Assembly (NCBI GenBank): GCA_002007465.1
Contig: LNAC01000757.1
Span: 91,569-155,568 of the forward strand
DNA from: Ailurus styani
Taxonomy: Eukaryota > Chordata > Mammalia > Carnivora > Ailuridae
Direction of reading: 5' to 3'
Length of the DNA: 64,000 bases
The notes under the pieces were generated by a model, which saw nothing but the letters and a program-made list of their open reading frames with translations, was not told the DNA's origin and searched no databases. Position numbers and translations under genes: made by a program. Positions within the stretch are counted from its first letter, which is position 1. Each line of letters begins with the position of its first letter. Below, piece by piece: positions 21,937 through 33,795 of the stretch.

Positions 21937-22744
21937 TGATGTAGGAAAGACATTAAGTTTCAAAGTCAACATCCAAGAAAGAATTCTTGAGATATTTTGG
22001 GGTGCAAAAAGGTGGTTTTATTAAAGCACAGGAATAAGACCCTTGGGCAGAAAGAGGCACTGGGGTCATGAGGAGTGGCTGATTATATACTTTCAAGTTG
22101 GGAAGAGGTTTGGAAAAGCATAAGTCTCTAAGGCATTTGGAAGCCAGGTTTTCAGGACCTTGAAGGGGTTAGGTATTGTTGGGAGAAGGTCATTTGTTAC
22201 TGTCTAAGAAAACCTGAATCATGAGACCCTTCAGATGTATATTGGTGGGCCATATGGTTGGGGGATGGTTGCCAACACACATCTTGGGGGAATTTAGAGG
22301 TAAAAGAAATCTCATTTTTAAAAGATTGATTGATTTATATTGAGAGAGCACAAGCAGGGAAGGAACAGCAGAGGAAGAGGGAGAAGCAGGCTCCTTGCTG
22401 AGCAGTGAGTCTGATGCAGGCCTCCATCCCAGGAACATGACTTGAGCCACAGGCAAACACTTAATGTACTGAGGGATTCAGGCTCCCTCCCCACCTTTTT
22501 AAGGTTTTATTTTTCTATTTAAGTGATAAATGAAATTTCTGAGGAATTTTTATATGTTAAAGTAGACTTACAGGATCAGAGGGGGAGTCGAGCTAGGATT
22601 GCTTTTTGCTTACAGCAAAGTGTCAACACTGAGGCAGTTGAGTTTCAAGAGGAATGTCACTCTGCCTGTTTCAAGGACTTGTCAATGAGCTGTAGGTAGT
22701 AAGGAAATTTAATAATCTCTCTTCTGTCTTTGTTTCCCACATCA
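21937..22744 (-). mobile_element. 3' LTR of ERV family A provirus, antisense, copy 4
   Basis: LTR starting TGATGTAGGAAAG (plus strand) and ending CCCACATCA, matching copies 1-3. An old SINE (22313-22524) sits inside. Directly to the right the minus strand reads TTCAGGGGGAA next to the LTR start, i.e. a polypurine tract, followed further upstream by env and pol remnants. This defines it as the 3' LTR of a provirus transcribed leftward. Confidence 0.85.
22313..22524 (-). mobile_element. Old CAN-SINE, antisense, inside ERV LTR
   Basis: Diverged antisense SINE (AAAAGATTGATTGATTTATA; GAGCAGTGAGTCTGATGCAG; GACTTGAGCCACAGGC). Imperfect TSD: GTAAAAGAAATCTC before and GATAAATGAAATTTC after. Confidence 0.75.
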
Positions 22745-22760
22745 TTCCCCCTGAACAATT
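22745..22760 (-). other. Polypurine tract of ERV family A
   Basis: Minus strand ...TTGTTCAGGGGGAA immediately before the LTR TG. It primes plus-strand DNA synthesis in retroviruses. Confidence 0.7.
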
Positions 22761-23443
22761 TTGACCCTTAAATCTTTAAGGTTGCTGAGGGCAGAAGGTC
22801 TTGTCTACTGTAATTTCTTCCCATTGAATAAGGACATAGAGATGTCCCCATGTATGGGTCAACATTGGTCAGTTTGGGCTTATGTAGATATAGGAGTTAT
22901 AAAAGCTGAGGAAGCTCAGTCCAAGAGAGAATGCATGTGTGATTCTTCCCAAGTGGAAAGGATCATCTGTTATCTTGAAGTTATGGCAGTGAAGGAGTCT
23001 TGGCACCAAGTGTAGAGACATGGGAGAAAACAGCAAAACATGATTAGTGTAACAAAAAGAAAAAGAAGCCCAAATAAGAGCCCTGCGATAGTTGACAAAA
23101 TTTGTCTTCCAGCACAGAAGCTTAATGAATCATTAAAGGAAAGAGAGGGATCATTTAAAGCACCAATTTGAGTTTTCATGTCAGAGACCGAGAAATATTT
23201 TGTGATCATTTGGAATGTATACATAGCATTTTGTTTTTATGATAGCATGTTTCACGTTGTGTAGCAGTTAAAACATCAAATGCCATTCTACTTTGTAAAA
23301 CTGCTTCACGCATTTGTGTTACTTCTGTATTTAGTAGAGAAATGCTATTTTGAGGCTCACTTAGAGCTTTGATCATGTACTTATCAAGAGCTTCCATGTG
23401 GCAACAACGCCCTCCATGACCGAAGAGGGAACAAAGATGGATG

Positions 23444-23476
23444 GTTTTTTTTTAAGATTTTACCTATTTATTTGAC

Positions 23477-23529
<53 letters not shown>

Positions 23530-23682
23530 AGATCACAAGTAGGCAGAGAGGCAGGCAGAGAGAGGAGGAAGCAGGTTCCCCACTGAGCAGGGAGCCCAAT
23601 GCGGACCTCTATCCTAGGACACTGAGACCATGACCTGAGGCGGAGGCAGAGGCTTTAACCCACTGAGCCACCCAGGTGCCCT
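23444..23682 (-). mobile_element. CAN-SINE, antisense, with long (GA)n, inside env
   Basis: Well-preserved antisense SINE ending CCACCCAGGTGCCC. The CT-rich segment is expanded to (GA)23 (23482-23527). Perfect 11-bp TSD AAAGATGGATG at 23433-23443 and 23683-23693. It interrupts the env remnant. Confidence 0.92.
23482..23527. repeat. (GA)n microsatellite
   Basis: Pure GA dinucleotide run inside the antisense SINE. Confidence 0.95.
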
Positions 23683-24000
23683 AAAGATGGATGTTAATGG
23701 GTCATACCAGTGAGATACAGAATGTGTCCAATATTGTTTTAAATTTGGAAGGTTGGCTGGGTTGGTAATGGTTTTAAAAATGCATCTATACATCCAGGCA
23801 AAACCCAGAGTACAGTGCCCTATCCAGCCTGAGGGAAGCCATGGACACAAATCAGAGCCACATAGCCATTGTGTCCCATTAGAAGACAGTCATCTAATTC
23901 TGGGCCTCTTTTAACTGTAGTCAAAATATCAAGGGCTATTCAGTTTTGGAGGGCCATTTTTTTAGTTTGTGTAATAAAAAAACTGTAAAATTTGTGCAAA

Positions 24001-24029
24001 AACAAACAAAACAAAACAAAACAAAAAAA
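24001..24029. repeat. (AAAAC)n tract at pol-env deletion junction
   Basis: AACAAACAAAACAAAACAAA-type tract lying where integrase sequence stops and env begins. It could be the scar of a small retroposed tail or a slippage product. Confidence 0.6.
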
Positions 24030-24103
24030 ACCTTTGTATGAACCAAGGGAGTCTAAACCTAGGGACAATTTCTCTTAGCAAGGTTTTTTTCATCTCCTTG
24101 ACC

Positions 24104-24273
24104 TTTTTTTTTTTTTTAAGCCTTTATTTATTTGAGAGGAAGAGAGCAAAAGCTAGAGAGAAGGAGAAGCAGGATTCCTGATGAGGAGCCTGACACAGGG
24201 CTTGATTCGAGGACACTGGGATTATGAACTGAGCTGAAGTACCTGTTTAACTGACTGAGCCCTGGGGGCACCC
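24104..24273 (-). mobile_element. Old CAN-SINE, antisense, inside integrase
   Basis: Diverged antisense SINE beginning with a T-run and TTTATTTATTTGAGAG, ending GCACC. Imperfect TSD: CATCTCCTTGACC (24091-24103) and CGTCTCCATGGCC (24273-24285). Confidence 0.8.
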
Positions 24274-25277
24274 GTCTCCATGGCCATTTTATCCAAACCG
24301 GCAGTCTGGTGTAAACCCTATTTTACCTTCCATTGGTTATTGTTGGGTATAAAACTTTTCCATCATTAACATGCCAGTCCTGTGCATTTTTGAATATCCT
24401 CTTTCCTGGGCTATGTGAATTTTGGGGGGGGGGTTCTGAGTAGACTGCACTTATGGACTTTTTTGGAGTTAAGACTGGTAAAAGACTTAATATTTGTTTA
24501 TTTTGTACTGCCTGCTTGGCTGCATGGTCTAGTGAATTGTTTCCTTTACATTCTAAAATCATATCCTTTGATGTTCTTTGAAGTGAATTACAACTACCTC
24601 CTTAGGTAGGTGTACAAACATAAGAAGAGTAATAATTTTAGGCCTATATTTGATTGGGGAATTATGGCTTGATAATAATTCCCTTTTCTCCCAAATTGCT
24701 CTGTGAGCAGGTAGGACTAGGAAGACATATTTGTAGTCACTAAAAATATTTATTTTTAATGCTTTGGCAATTGCAAAGCATGAGTGAGCACTATAGCATA
24801 CCCAGCTTTTATTATTCTTTTTTCCACAAAACTATCGCCATCAGTCAATGAATTGCCATCTCTATTTTCAAGTGGGGAATATTTTAAATCTTGTTGGCTA
24901 CCATAAACAAGATCAACAACAGTTTATGATCTGTAGATGTATGATGGTCAGGTCCAGGCATAATGGTAGCTGGGTTTAAAATTTGACAGGTTTCAAGTAT
25001 TATTTCAGGCATATCTATAAGAGTAACCTACTATTTAATAAGTCAGCCTCCATCATCCATTGGTGGCCCTGGGTCTCTAAGACATTCTGGACCTGATGTG
25101 AAGTTATTCGAGTCAAGTACTGTCCCATAGTGAGTTTTGAGAGTCTTACCAAGAGGGATATTATATGCTTGGCTAAACCTCTGTTTGCAATTGTACATCA
25201 ATAGAGGTGTCTTCTAGGATAAATATGATTAAGTGATAATACCATCAAGAAGACCTTTTTGCTTGAGGTCCAGTTTT

Positions 25278-25484
25278 GTTTTGTTTTTTAAGATTTTATT
25301 TTTATTTATTTGACACAGAGAGATCAGATCACAAGTAGGCTGAGAGGCAGGCAGAGAGAGAGAAAGGAGGAAGCAGGCTCCCTGCTGAGCAGAGAGCCTG
25401 ATGCGGGCCTCAATCCCAGGACCCTGAGATCATGACCTGAGCTGAAGGCAGAGGCTTTAACCCACTGAGCCACCCAGGTGCCCA
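25278..25484 (-). mobile_element. CAN-SINE, antisense, inside ERV
   Basis: Good antisense SINE (AAGATTTTATTTTTATTTAT; CCCTGCTGAGCAGAGAGCCT; CCACCCAGGTGCCC). Perfect 16-bp TSD CTTGAGGTCCAGTTTT at 25262-25277 and 25485-25500. Confidence 0.93.
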
Positions 25485-25500
25485 CTTGAGGTCCAGTTTT

Positions 25501-28194
25501 AACAATATCCTCATTACAAGCAATCACTGGTAAGTGGAAGAAGACTTGTTTCAAGAGATAAGGGCATCTCCAAGTGCATTATCAAATCTAATCATAAAGA
25601 CAGTGGAGTCACTCATTATCTCCACAAGTCCATAGTTAACCACATAGAGTGGGATATGCTCTGGCTTCTAAGGAGCAATTTTGTTATCACAGCCACATAA
25701 AATTGGTCAAGGTGACAGCTGAGTTATACAACTCTTGGGAAAATTATCCCATTTTCCAGTTGTTCAAATAATTATATGTCCACGAGGTCCTGTTATTATG
25801 CCCACAGAATAACAAGCAAAGAGCTTTTCCATACATGAGCTAAAGTGGTAATTTCTCTAAAGTTTACTTTAAGTTGTCTAACTTTGGCAAACAACAAATA
25901 TTTAAAGATAATCAGAGCACCTGCAAAGATGTATTATCGAAACATAATTTTTTCGCTCTCTAAAATCACCGTTATTTCCAAAGATAGCCAAATCAAGACT
26001 AATTTTTAAGTCCAATTTTCACAAACTTGGCCTAATTACTTATATAAGCTCAGCAAGAATAGTGATTGATTATAGATCTTTTTTAAAGAATATGTTTTGC
26101 TGGAACTTTTACAAGGAATCTCTAGGTTGAACTTTTAGTAGCCTCTGTGGGTCAGAAGCCAAGCCAAGTACTTGCCATCAGACATGCTTGTTTTACCTGT
26201 AGATTTGGGCAAATTCTTCTTCATGAGGTCCCCAATATATCCTGAGATTCCTGCACCTGCCAGGAAGTGACATTATTTACTCACTTGGTGAAGCTTCTGG
26301 GAACTCTCTAAAAAATGTATCAGACCAATATTTCCAGGGGGCTTTATGGCTCCAGGTTTCATAAGCCAACCTCAATTCCTTAAAGTTGTTTGGCTGTATC
26401 TGACTCTATGCATGTCTCTCTCAAATATGACATTATAGTCAAAGCCTTGGTAAAATAACCAATGTTTCCAATTGTGTCCAGTTACGAGAAGAACAGATTC
26501 TTATTGAACTTATGCAAAAGACTATGATTGTCATGGAAGAAAGAATACTGATTGAGGCATTTTGAATTTAAGATGGCTCAGGTAGAGAGAAAAGTTACAT
26601 GATGCAATTGTTCACAAATGAATATTATGTTTCTGTAAGTCATAGATATTTTAAGAGAAATTTTCCTTAATCTGAAAGAGTAAATGTTAGAGAACCAACA
26701 ATGTTTCGAACAAGAGTCACAAAACTATAATCATCTTTTTAGTTCATTTAGTCCCATGTTACTAATTCTTATTTAGTTTGAATCCAGCCTTTTAGCTAGT
26801 TCTGGAATTCTTACTCATTACATCTTTTATCTTAAAGATATTGAATACCTGTATTTGTCCTAAAAGTCCTTTTTATGAATCTCCTTGAAGATGAAACCCA
26901 TTTTGCAAGAGAATAAGAACAATTATAAATGACAAAAACTCAGAAATGGACACTGTTAATTATCTGAGTCTTCGTTATAATGCAATTGACAAGGAAACTC
27001 AGTTATTTTTGTGACACATTTCTGTGACACTTCAGTATCGAGTGGTGATGACCTTATACCAGAAAGTAACTTACCAGAAAAACAAGCCTAATTAGTCAAC
27101 GAGATTTTGTTCATGATTTAAATCTTGGGGAAGTTTGTTAAAAGCTTAGAAAGTTTTAAAGTACATGCCTAAGTAGGATTAGGGATATTAAAGACATGAT
27201 AAAGGCAAAACATATAGACTGGTTTTTCTGGGCAAAGGGAAAACAAATATTTATGTTTTATTATCAAGAAAACTTGCATTTTTGAACAGAGAAAAAGCAG
27301 GTTTTCAATCTTATACCAGTGTACTTTAAAATCCATTCATTTCAATCTTAGTCCGTCCTGTCCAAACCTAAAATTCCTTTCCAAAGTTTTCCCATCACAA
27401 ACTTTCTACAACTTTCATTGGAATTCAGATTTTGTCCCAAGCAATTTCTTTCCAAACAACCAGTCTCATTGAGGACAAAATTATCTTCTTTTATATTCAA
27501 TAAAAATGCATTCCCATTTCTTATAACTTTCTTACATATTCCTACTTTTCTACATACAGAGTTGCTTTCCCTATTCCGACCAGTCTTAATTACACTTAGT
27601 AGAATTTTGCCCTCTTAGAAACCTTAGTCTCCAGTGAAAATTAAGTAACAATCAATTGTGAACTGTTACATCAGAACTCTTTGGACAACAATTTTATGAA
27701 TTAGTTAAGTATGAAGCATGTTTACCAGCAGACTCAAACATCTTCAGTTTTTTTTGCAATAGGAAGTCAAAACCACAAACCTACATCCAATAATCAATCC
27801 TTTAGCACTCTAGCCACACTCCTAGAAAAGTAAAGAAGATCTTTTACCAAATGCCCCCAACTCCTGGGTGGTGTCCCATGCAAGATATGTCAGAAATTCC
27901 ATGCATCAAAAGCGACCAGAGAAGTCCCTCAAAGAATCACTATTGATCATGACCCTGCCTTACCATGAATGCAGTCCTGCCACAAATGTCCCCGTAGCAG
28001 GGACACTGGCATCTCTTTCCTTCTCCATCACATCCTAGGCTCTAATGGGTATCTGGTGAATGGACTGAAATACCATGCCATGCCATCATATGCCACGAAG
28101 GTTGCATTATTGCCTTGTCATTTTTAAACCATGGAAAACACTAGAAAAGTTTTACAAGGGGAAATTACTGATTTTAGAAAGAAGCAAGAGAGTG
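25501..28194 (-). other. Probable upstream part of the antisense ERV (degraded)
   Basis: About 2.7 kb without L1, SINE or host gene. By position it should hold RT, protease and gag of the leftward provirus. I could not identify a catalytic RT motif, protease or zinc knuckle, and no 5' LTR is visible before the L1 at 28195. The part at 27590-27790 resembles 2090-2230 plus 3060-3150, the AT-rich DNA flanking LTR copy 1, which supports an ERV-internal origin for both. The 66-codon frame at 27418-27618 is unremarkable. Confidence 0.4.
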
Positions 28195-29786
28195 GAACAG
28201 TAGGGAATGTCATTCCATCTGGTCTCTTGAATTCAGCTGGATAGCTATCAAACCTTTCTGAATATCCATGAATTCAACCTGAGATGTAAGAAAATATATC
28301 TGGAACTCTACAAGTAAAAAAGCAACTGCTTTTTGCAAGGTAGGAAGTGCAGAGACATGAATCTGTGGGAAGATATATTAAGGTGGATCATGTAAGCAAA
28401 GAGAGGTCCCAAGAGTAACACAGACCAGAAAGAAACAGAGACATTCTACAGAAAGGGCTTTACAGGCAATACAATGGCACTAAATTCATATCTTCCAATA
28501 GTTACTCTCAATGTAAATGGGCTAAATGCTCCAAACAAAAGACACAGGGTATCAGACTGGAAAAAAATCAAGACTCACCCATATGCTGTCTCATTTTAGA
28601 CCTAAAGACACCTCCAGACTGAAACTAAGGGGGTGGAGAACCCCCTTATGTATCTCAATACAAAGTTGGGGTAGCAATCGTCATAAGAAATTAGATTTTA
28701 AATCAAAGACTGTAGAGAGTTGAAAAGCAACACTATATCATACTTAAAGGTTCTACCAAACAAGAAGACCTAATAGTTATAAATATTTATGCTTCTAGTT
28801 GGGGAACAGCCAATTAGATATCAACCAATTAATAACCAAAGTAATGAAAAGCATTGATACTAATACAATAATAATAGGGAACTTTAACACCCCACTCACA
28901 GCAATGCACAGATCACATATCAGAAGATCAACAAGAAAACAAGGGCTTTGAATGACACAGTGGAACAGATGGATTTTGATATATACAGAACTTTCCATCC
29001 TAAAACAACTGAATACTCTTCTTCTCAAGTGCACATGGAACTTTCTTCAAAATAGATCACATGCTGGATCACAAAACAGGTCTCAACCAATACCATAAGA
29101 TTGAGATAAATCCCTGCACATTTTTAGACCATAATGCTTTGAAACTTGAACTCAATCACAAGAGGAAATTTGGAAGGCACTCAAACACTTGAAGGTTAAA
29201 TGAGCATCCTACTAAAGAATGAATAGATCAACCAGGAAGAATGTTAAAAATTCATGGAAACTAAAGAGAAAGAAAACACATCAGTTTAAAACCTTTTGGA
29301 TTCAGCAAATGTGCTTCTAAACAAGAAGTACGTTACAATACAAGACACTCTCAAAAAATTTTAAAAAGCTCAAATACACAAGATAAACTGACACCTAAAA
29401 GAGCTGGAGAAAGAACAGCAAATAAAGACTAAGCCAAGCAGGAGAAGAGAAATAATGATTACTAGAGCAGAAATTGATGAAATAGAAATCAGAAAACTGG
29501 TAGAACAGATCAGTGAAACTAGAAGCTGGTTCTTTGAAAGAATTAATACAATAGGTAAACCTCTGGTCAGATTTAGCCAAAAGAAAAGAGAAAGGACTCT
29601 AATTCATAAAATCATGAATGATGGGGGAGAGATCATCACTAATACCAAGAGATCATGACTGAATACTAATATCAGCAGCTATATGCCAAACAAATTAGGC
29701 AATCTGGAAGAAATGGATGCTTTCCTGGAAAGCTATAAACTCCCAACACTAAAACAGGAAGAAGTAGACCATCTGAACAGAATATG
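28195..29786 (+). mobile_element. Sense L1: 5'UTR joined to ORF1/ORF2 spacer and ORF2 N-terminal part
   Basis: 28195-28375 is L1 5'UTR in sense (GAATTCAACCTGAGATGTAA, reverse of the UTR at 16080-16130). It switches near 28390 to the sequence before ORF2 (AGAGAGGTCCCAAGAGTAAC), so almost all ORF1 is missing. ORF2 EN follows (28470-29260: CACTCACAGCAATGCACAGATC; AATAGATCACATGCTGGATC) and the linker up to 29786, where another L1 begins. EN and linker are broken by stops. Confidence 0.8.
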
Positions 29787-30313
29787 TGACCACTAAGCTG
29801 GCCTTGCAAGAAATATTAAGGGATTTCCATAGAGGAGAAAGTCCCCAAAAGTGATACAGAACAGAGATATACAGAGACAATGCATAGAAAAAATGACTTC
29901 ACATGCAACATGATGACAATAAAATCTTACCTGTCAAGAATCACTCCCAATGTGAACAGCCTAAATGCTTAATAAAATGGCTCAGGGTTGTAGATTGGAT
30001 GAAAAGATAGAAACTACCCATATTCAATCTACAAGAGACTCATTTTGAACCTAACAATACATCCAGACTGAAAGTGAAGGGCTGAAGAACCATCTTTCAT
30101 GCCAACAGACCTGAAAAGAAAGCTGGGGTAACAATTCTTATATAAGACGATTTAGATTTTAAACTAAGGACAGCAGTTAAAGATACAGAAGGAAACTATA
30201 TCATTCTTAAAGGGTCTACCTGACAAGAAGATCTAACAATTATAAATGTCCATGCCCCTACCATGGGAGCAGCCAACTACGTAAACCAATTGTTAATCAA
30301 AACAAAGAGTCAT

Positions 30314-30505
30314 GGGCACCTGAGTGGCTCAGTGAGTTAAAGCTTCTGCCTTCACCTCAGGTCATGATCTCAGGGTCTTGGGATCGAGGCCCACATCAGG
30401 CTCCCTGCTCAGCAGGGAGACTGCGTCCTCCTCTCTCTGCCTGCCTCTCAGCCTATTTGTGATCTCTCTCTTTCTCTGTTAAATAAGTAAATAAAATTTT
30501 AAAAC
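30314..30505 (+). mobile_element. CAN-SINE, sense
   Basis: Complete sense SINE from GGGCACCTGAGTGGCTCAGT to AATAAAATTTTAAAAC. Perfect 15-bp TSD AAAACAAAGAGTCAT at 30299-30313 and 30506-30520. Confidence 0.95.
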
Positions 30506-31701
30506 AAAACAAAGAGTCATATTGATAAGAATATGTTAATTGTAGGAGAACTTACTCCATTCTCAGCAATAGACAGATCAACTAAGCAGAAATTCTACAA
30601 AGAAACAAGAGCTTTCAATGACACATTGGACTAGTTGGACCTGTATACAGAGCATTCCACCCTAAAACAACAGAATACTCATTCTTCTTGAGCGCACATG
30701 GAACTTTCTCCAAAATAGATCACATACTGGTTCACAAATCAGGGTTTCTGATACCAAAAGATTGAGATTATTCCCTGCATATTTTCAGACCACAATGCTT
30801 TGAAACTGGAACTCAATCAGAAGAAAATATTTGGAAGGAATTCAAGCACTTGGAAGCTAAAGACCATCCTGCTCAAGAATGTATGGGTCAACAAGGAAAT
30901 CAAAGAAGAACTTAAACAATTCATGGAAACCAATAAGAAGGAGGACACATCAGTCCAAAACCTATGGGATATGGCAAAAGGGGAAATACATAGCCATCCA
31001 AGCCTCATTCAAAAAACTAGAAAAATCCCGAATATACAAACTCTCCATACACCTTAAAGAACTGAAGAACCAACAACAAATTAAGTCTAAACCACGCATG
31101 AGAAGGGAAATAATTAAGATTAGAACAGAAATCAAGAAATTAGAAAACAGAAATACAGTAGGACACATAAATGAAACTAGAAGCTAGTTCTTTGAAAGAA
31201 TTAATAAGCTCTATAAACCACTGGACAGACTAATGCAAAAGAAAAGAAAAGGGATCCAAATTAATAAAATTATGAAGAAAGGGGAGAGATCACAACTAAC
31301 ATAGCAATCTGTACTTTCAATGCCATCCTGATAAAAATACCATTGGCATTTTTCAAAGTGCTGGAACAAACAATCCTAAAACTTGTATGGAACCATAAAA
31401 GACCCCAAATAGCTAAGGAAATGTTGAAAAAGAAAAACAAAGCTGGGGGCATCACGTTGCCTGATTTCAAACTTTACTACAAAGCTAAGATCACCAAGAT
31501 AGCATGATACTGGCACAAAAGCAGACACATAAACCAATGGAACAGAGTGAAGAGCCCAGATATGGACCCTCAACTTTATGGTCAAATAGTCTTTATGATA
31601 AAATAGTCAACTAGGACAAAGCAGGAAAAAATATCTGGTGGAAAAAAGACAGTTGCTTCAATAAATGGTGCTGGGAAAATTGAACAGCTAAGTATAGACG
31701 A

Positions 31702-32796
31702 ATGAAACTTGACCATTCTCTCACACCATACACAAAGATAAACTCAAAATGGATGAAAGACTTCAACGTGAGGCAGGAATCTATCAAAATCCTAGAGGAG
31801 AACATAGGCAGTATCCTCTTCGACATTGGTCACAGCAACTTCTTTCAAGACACGTCTCCAAAGGCAAAAGAAACAAAAGCAAAAATGAACTTTTGGCACT
31901 TCATCAAGACAGAAAGCTTCTGCACAGCAAAGGAAACACTCAACAAAACAAAGAGGCAACCCACAGAATGGCAGAAGATATTCGCAAATGACACTACAGA
32001 CAAAGGGCTGATATTCAAGATCTATAAAGAATTTCTCAAGTTCAATGCCCAAAAAACAGATAATTATGTCAAGAAATGGGCAGAAGACATGAACAGACAC
32101 TTCTCCAAAGAAGACATACAAATGGCTAACAGACACATGAAAAAATGTTCATCATCACTAGTCATCAGGGAAACTCAAATCAAAACCACATTGAGATACT
32201 ATCTTACACCAGTTAGAATGGACAAAATCAACGGGNTCCTCTTCAACATTGGTCACAGCAACTTCTTTCAAGACACGTCTCCAAAGGCAAAAGAAACAAA
32301 AGCAAAAATGAACTTTTGGCACTTCATCAAGACAGAAAGCTTCTGCACAGCAAAGGAAATACTCAACAAAACAAAGAGGCAACCCACAGAATGGCAGAAA
32401 ATATTCGCAAATGACACTACAGACAAAGGGCTGATATTCAAGATCTATAAAGAATTTCTCAAGTTCAATGCCCAAAAAACAGATAATTATGTCAAGAAAT
32501 GGGCAGAAGACATGAACAGACACTTCTCCAAAGAAGACATACAAATGGCTAACAGACACATGAAAAAATGTTCATCATCACTAGTCATCAGGGAAACTCA
32601 AATCAAAACCACATTGAGATACTATCTTACACCAGTTAGAATGGACAAAATCAATGGGACAGGAAACAACAAGTGTGAGAGAGGATGTGGGGAAAGGGAA
32701 ACCCTCTTTCACTGTTGGTGGGAATGCAATTTGGTGCAGCCACATTGGAAAACACTGGAGATTCCTCAAAAAATTAAAAACAGAGCTACCCTGTGA
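31702..32796 (+). pseudogene. L1 ORF2 C-terminal region, artificially lengthened by a duplication
   Basis: An open frame of 364 codons encoding the ORF2p segment after RT ([17 protein letters not shown]..., [40 protein letters not shown]). The same about 140 residues are read twice because of the duplication around the N at 32236. The frame then reaches the start of the Cys-rich domain ([19 protein letters not shown]) and shifts near 32770; the adjacent frame 32654-32980 reads the C-terminal remainder ([14 protein letters not shown]). Without the duplication it is an ordinary 5'-truncated ORF2 tail with few stops, hence fairly young. Not a new gene. Confidence 0.85.
31814..32658. repeat. 422-bp direct duplication on either side of a single N
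   Basis: 31814-32235 and 32237-32658 are colinear and differ at about four positions (for example 31821/32244, the ACACTC/ATACTC site, GAAGATA/GAAAATA and AACGGG/AATGGG). The N at 32236 separates them exactly. Most likely an assembly artefact. Confidence 0.9.
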
Positions 32797-33357
32797 CCCT
32801 GCAATTGCACTACTGGGTATTTACCCCAAAGATACAGATGTAGTGAAAAGAAGGGCCATATGTACCCCAATGTTCATAGCAGCAATGTCCACAATTGCCA
32901 AACTGTGGAAAGAGCTGAGATGCCCTTCAACAGACAAATGGATAAAGAAGAAGTGGTACATACATGCCATAGAATATTAGCCATCAGAAGGATGAATACT
33001 TATAATTTGCATGGAACTGGAGGGGATTATCTTAAATGAAATAAGTGAAGCAGAGAAAGACAATTACATGGTTTCACTCTTTTGTGGAACATAAAGAATA
33101 GTGCAGAGGATCATTGTGGAAGGGAGGAAAAACTGAATGGGAAGAAATCAGAGAGGGAGACAAACCATGAATGACTCTAGACTCTAGGAAACAGATTGAG
33201 GGCTACAGAAGGGAGGGGCAGGGGTGGGTAAAAGGGTGATAAGTATTAAGGAGGGCATATGTGATGATGAGCACTGGTTGTTACATGCAACTAATGAGTC
33301 ATGGAACACTACATCAAAAGCTAATGATGTATTATATGTTGTCTAATTGAATAAAAA

Positions 33358-33795
33358 GATGTTCACATATGCAATAGAATATTATTCAGCCATCAGAAAG
33401 GATGAAAACTCATTATTTACAGTGACATGGATGGATTTGGAGAATATTATGCTAAGTGAAATAAGTCAATCAGAGAAACACCATTACCATATAGTTCCAC
33501 ACATACGTGGAACATAAGGAATAATACAGTGGGTCATAGAGGAAGGGGGAGATCTGAATGTGAAAGAATCAGGTATGGAGACAAACCATATGAGACTCTT
33601 GACTCTGGGAAATGAACTGAGGGTTGTAGAAAGGGAGGTGGGTTGGGGAATGGGTAAGTGGGTAATGGGCATTATGGAGGGCTCATGATGTGATGAGCAC
33701 TGGATGTTATACACAACTGAAGAATTATTAAGCACTACATCTGAAACTAAAGAAGTAGCATATGTTGGCTTATTGTAATTTAAATTTTAAAAAAA
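33358..33795 (+). mobile_element. L1 3' end fragment, sense
   Basis: A second L1 3' end directly after the preceding tail: ATTATTCAGCCATCAGAAAG, AAGTCAATCAGAGAAAC, ending TTTAAATTTTAAAAAAATGAGG. No ORF of note. Confidence 0.85.

Larger units (their letters stand above)
22761..23935 (-). pseudogene. ERV env remnant (surface C-terminus and transmembrane subunit)
   Basis: Degraded envelope gene of a class-I ERV, read on the minus strand. The C-terminal part of the surface subunit is at 23935-23690 (frame 23614-23850, with PWLPSGWIGHCTLGFAW). After the SINE (23444-23682) the transmembrane ectodomain follows in frame 23206-23397, with LQSRMAFDVLTATQ, the conserved heptad/immunosuppressive-type region, and a cysteine motif in which one of the paired Cys is lost (C-x6-LC). 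A frameshift near 23215 leads to frame 22970-23224 with a membrane anchor rich in Leu/Phe (GLLFGLLFLFVTLIM), then a short tail. The fusion peptide, cleavage site and most of the surface subunit are gone; it cannot make envelope. Placement between pol and the polypurine tract is canonical. Confidence 0.85.
23936..25260 (-). pseudogene. ERV pol remnant (RT connection, RNase H, integrase start)
   Basis: Gammaretrovirus-like pol read leftward. In order: an RT connection/tether block with ETCQILNPATIMPGPD (about 24950-25000); an RNase H start with LTDGDSFVEKRIIKAGYAIV (about 24790-24860), which keeps the first Asp as TDG; the RNase H end with VVVIHFKEHQR (about 24560-24600); the junction to integrase in frame 24323-24562 (AKQAVQNKQILSLLPVLTPK, later HVNDGKVLYP); and an integrase core piece with LLREIVPRFRLPWFIQ (about 24040-24085). 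Stops and frameshifts are frequent. A SINE (24104-24273) splits integrase. From about 24035 the rest of integrase and the env start are missing, and env resumes at about 23935. The RT catalytic motif was not found. Confidence 0.8.
29787..33357 (+). mobile_element. Sense L1: ORF1 end, ORF2 with RT deletion, 3' end
   Basis: Begins with the ORF1 C-terminal coding sequence (GACCACTAAGCTGGCC), then EN and linker (29930-31290). Near 31295 it jumps to a point after the RT palm (AATCTGTACTTTCAATGCCATC), so most of RT is deleted. It continues through the C-terminal part to the 3' end near 33357. It contains a sense SINE (30314-30505) and a 422-bp duplication at an N (31814-32658). Confidence 0.85.

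Noticed and set aside
31702..32796. 364-codon open frame as a possible novel repeat-containing protein
   Set aside because: It is L1 ORF2 C-terminal sequence read twice because of the duplication at the N; ends by frameshift.
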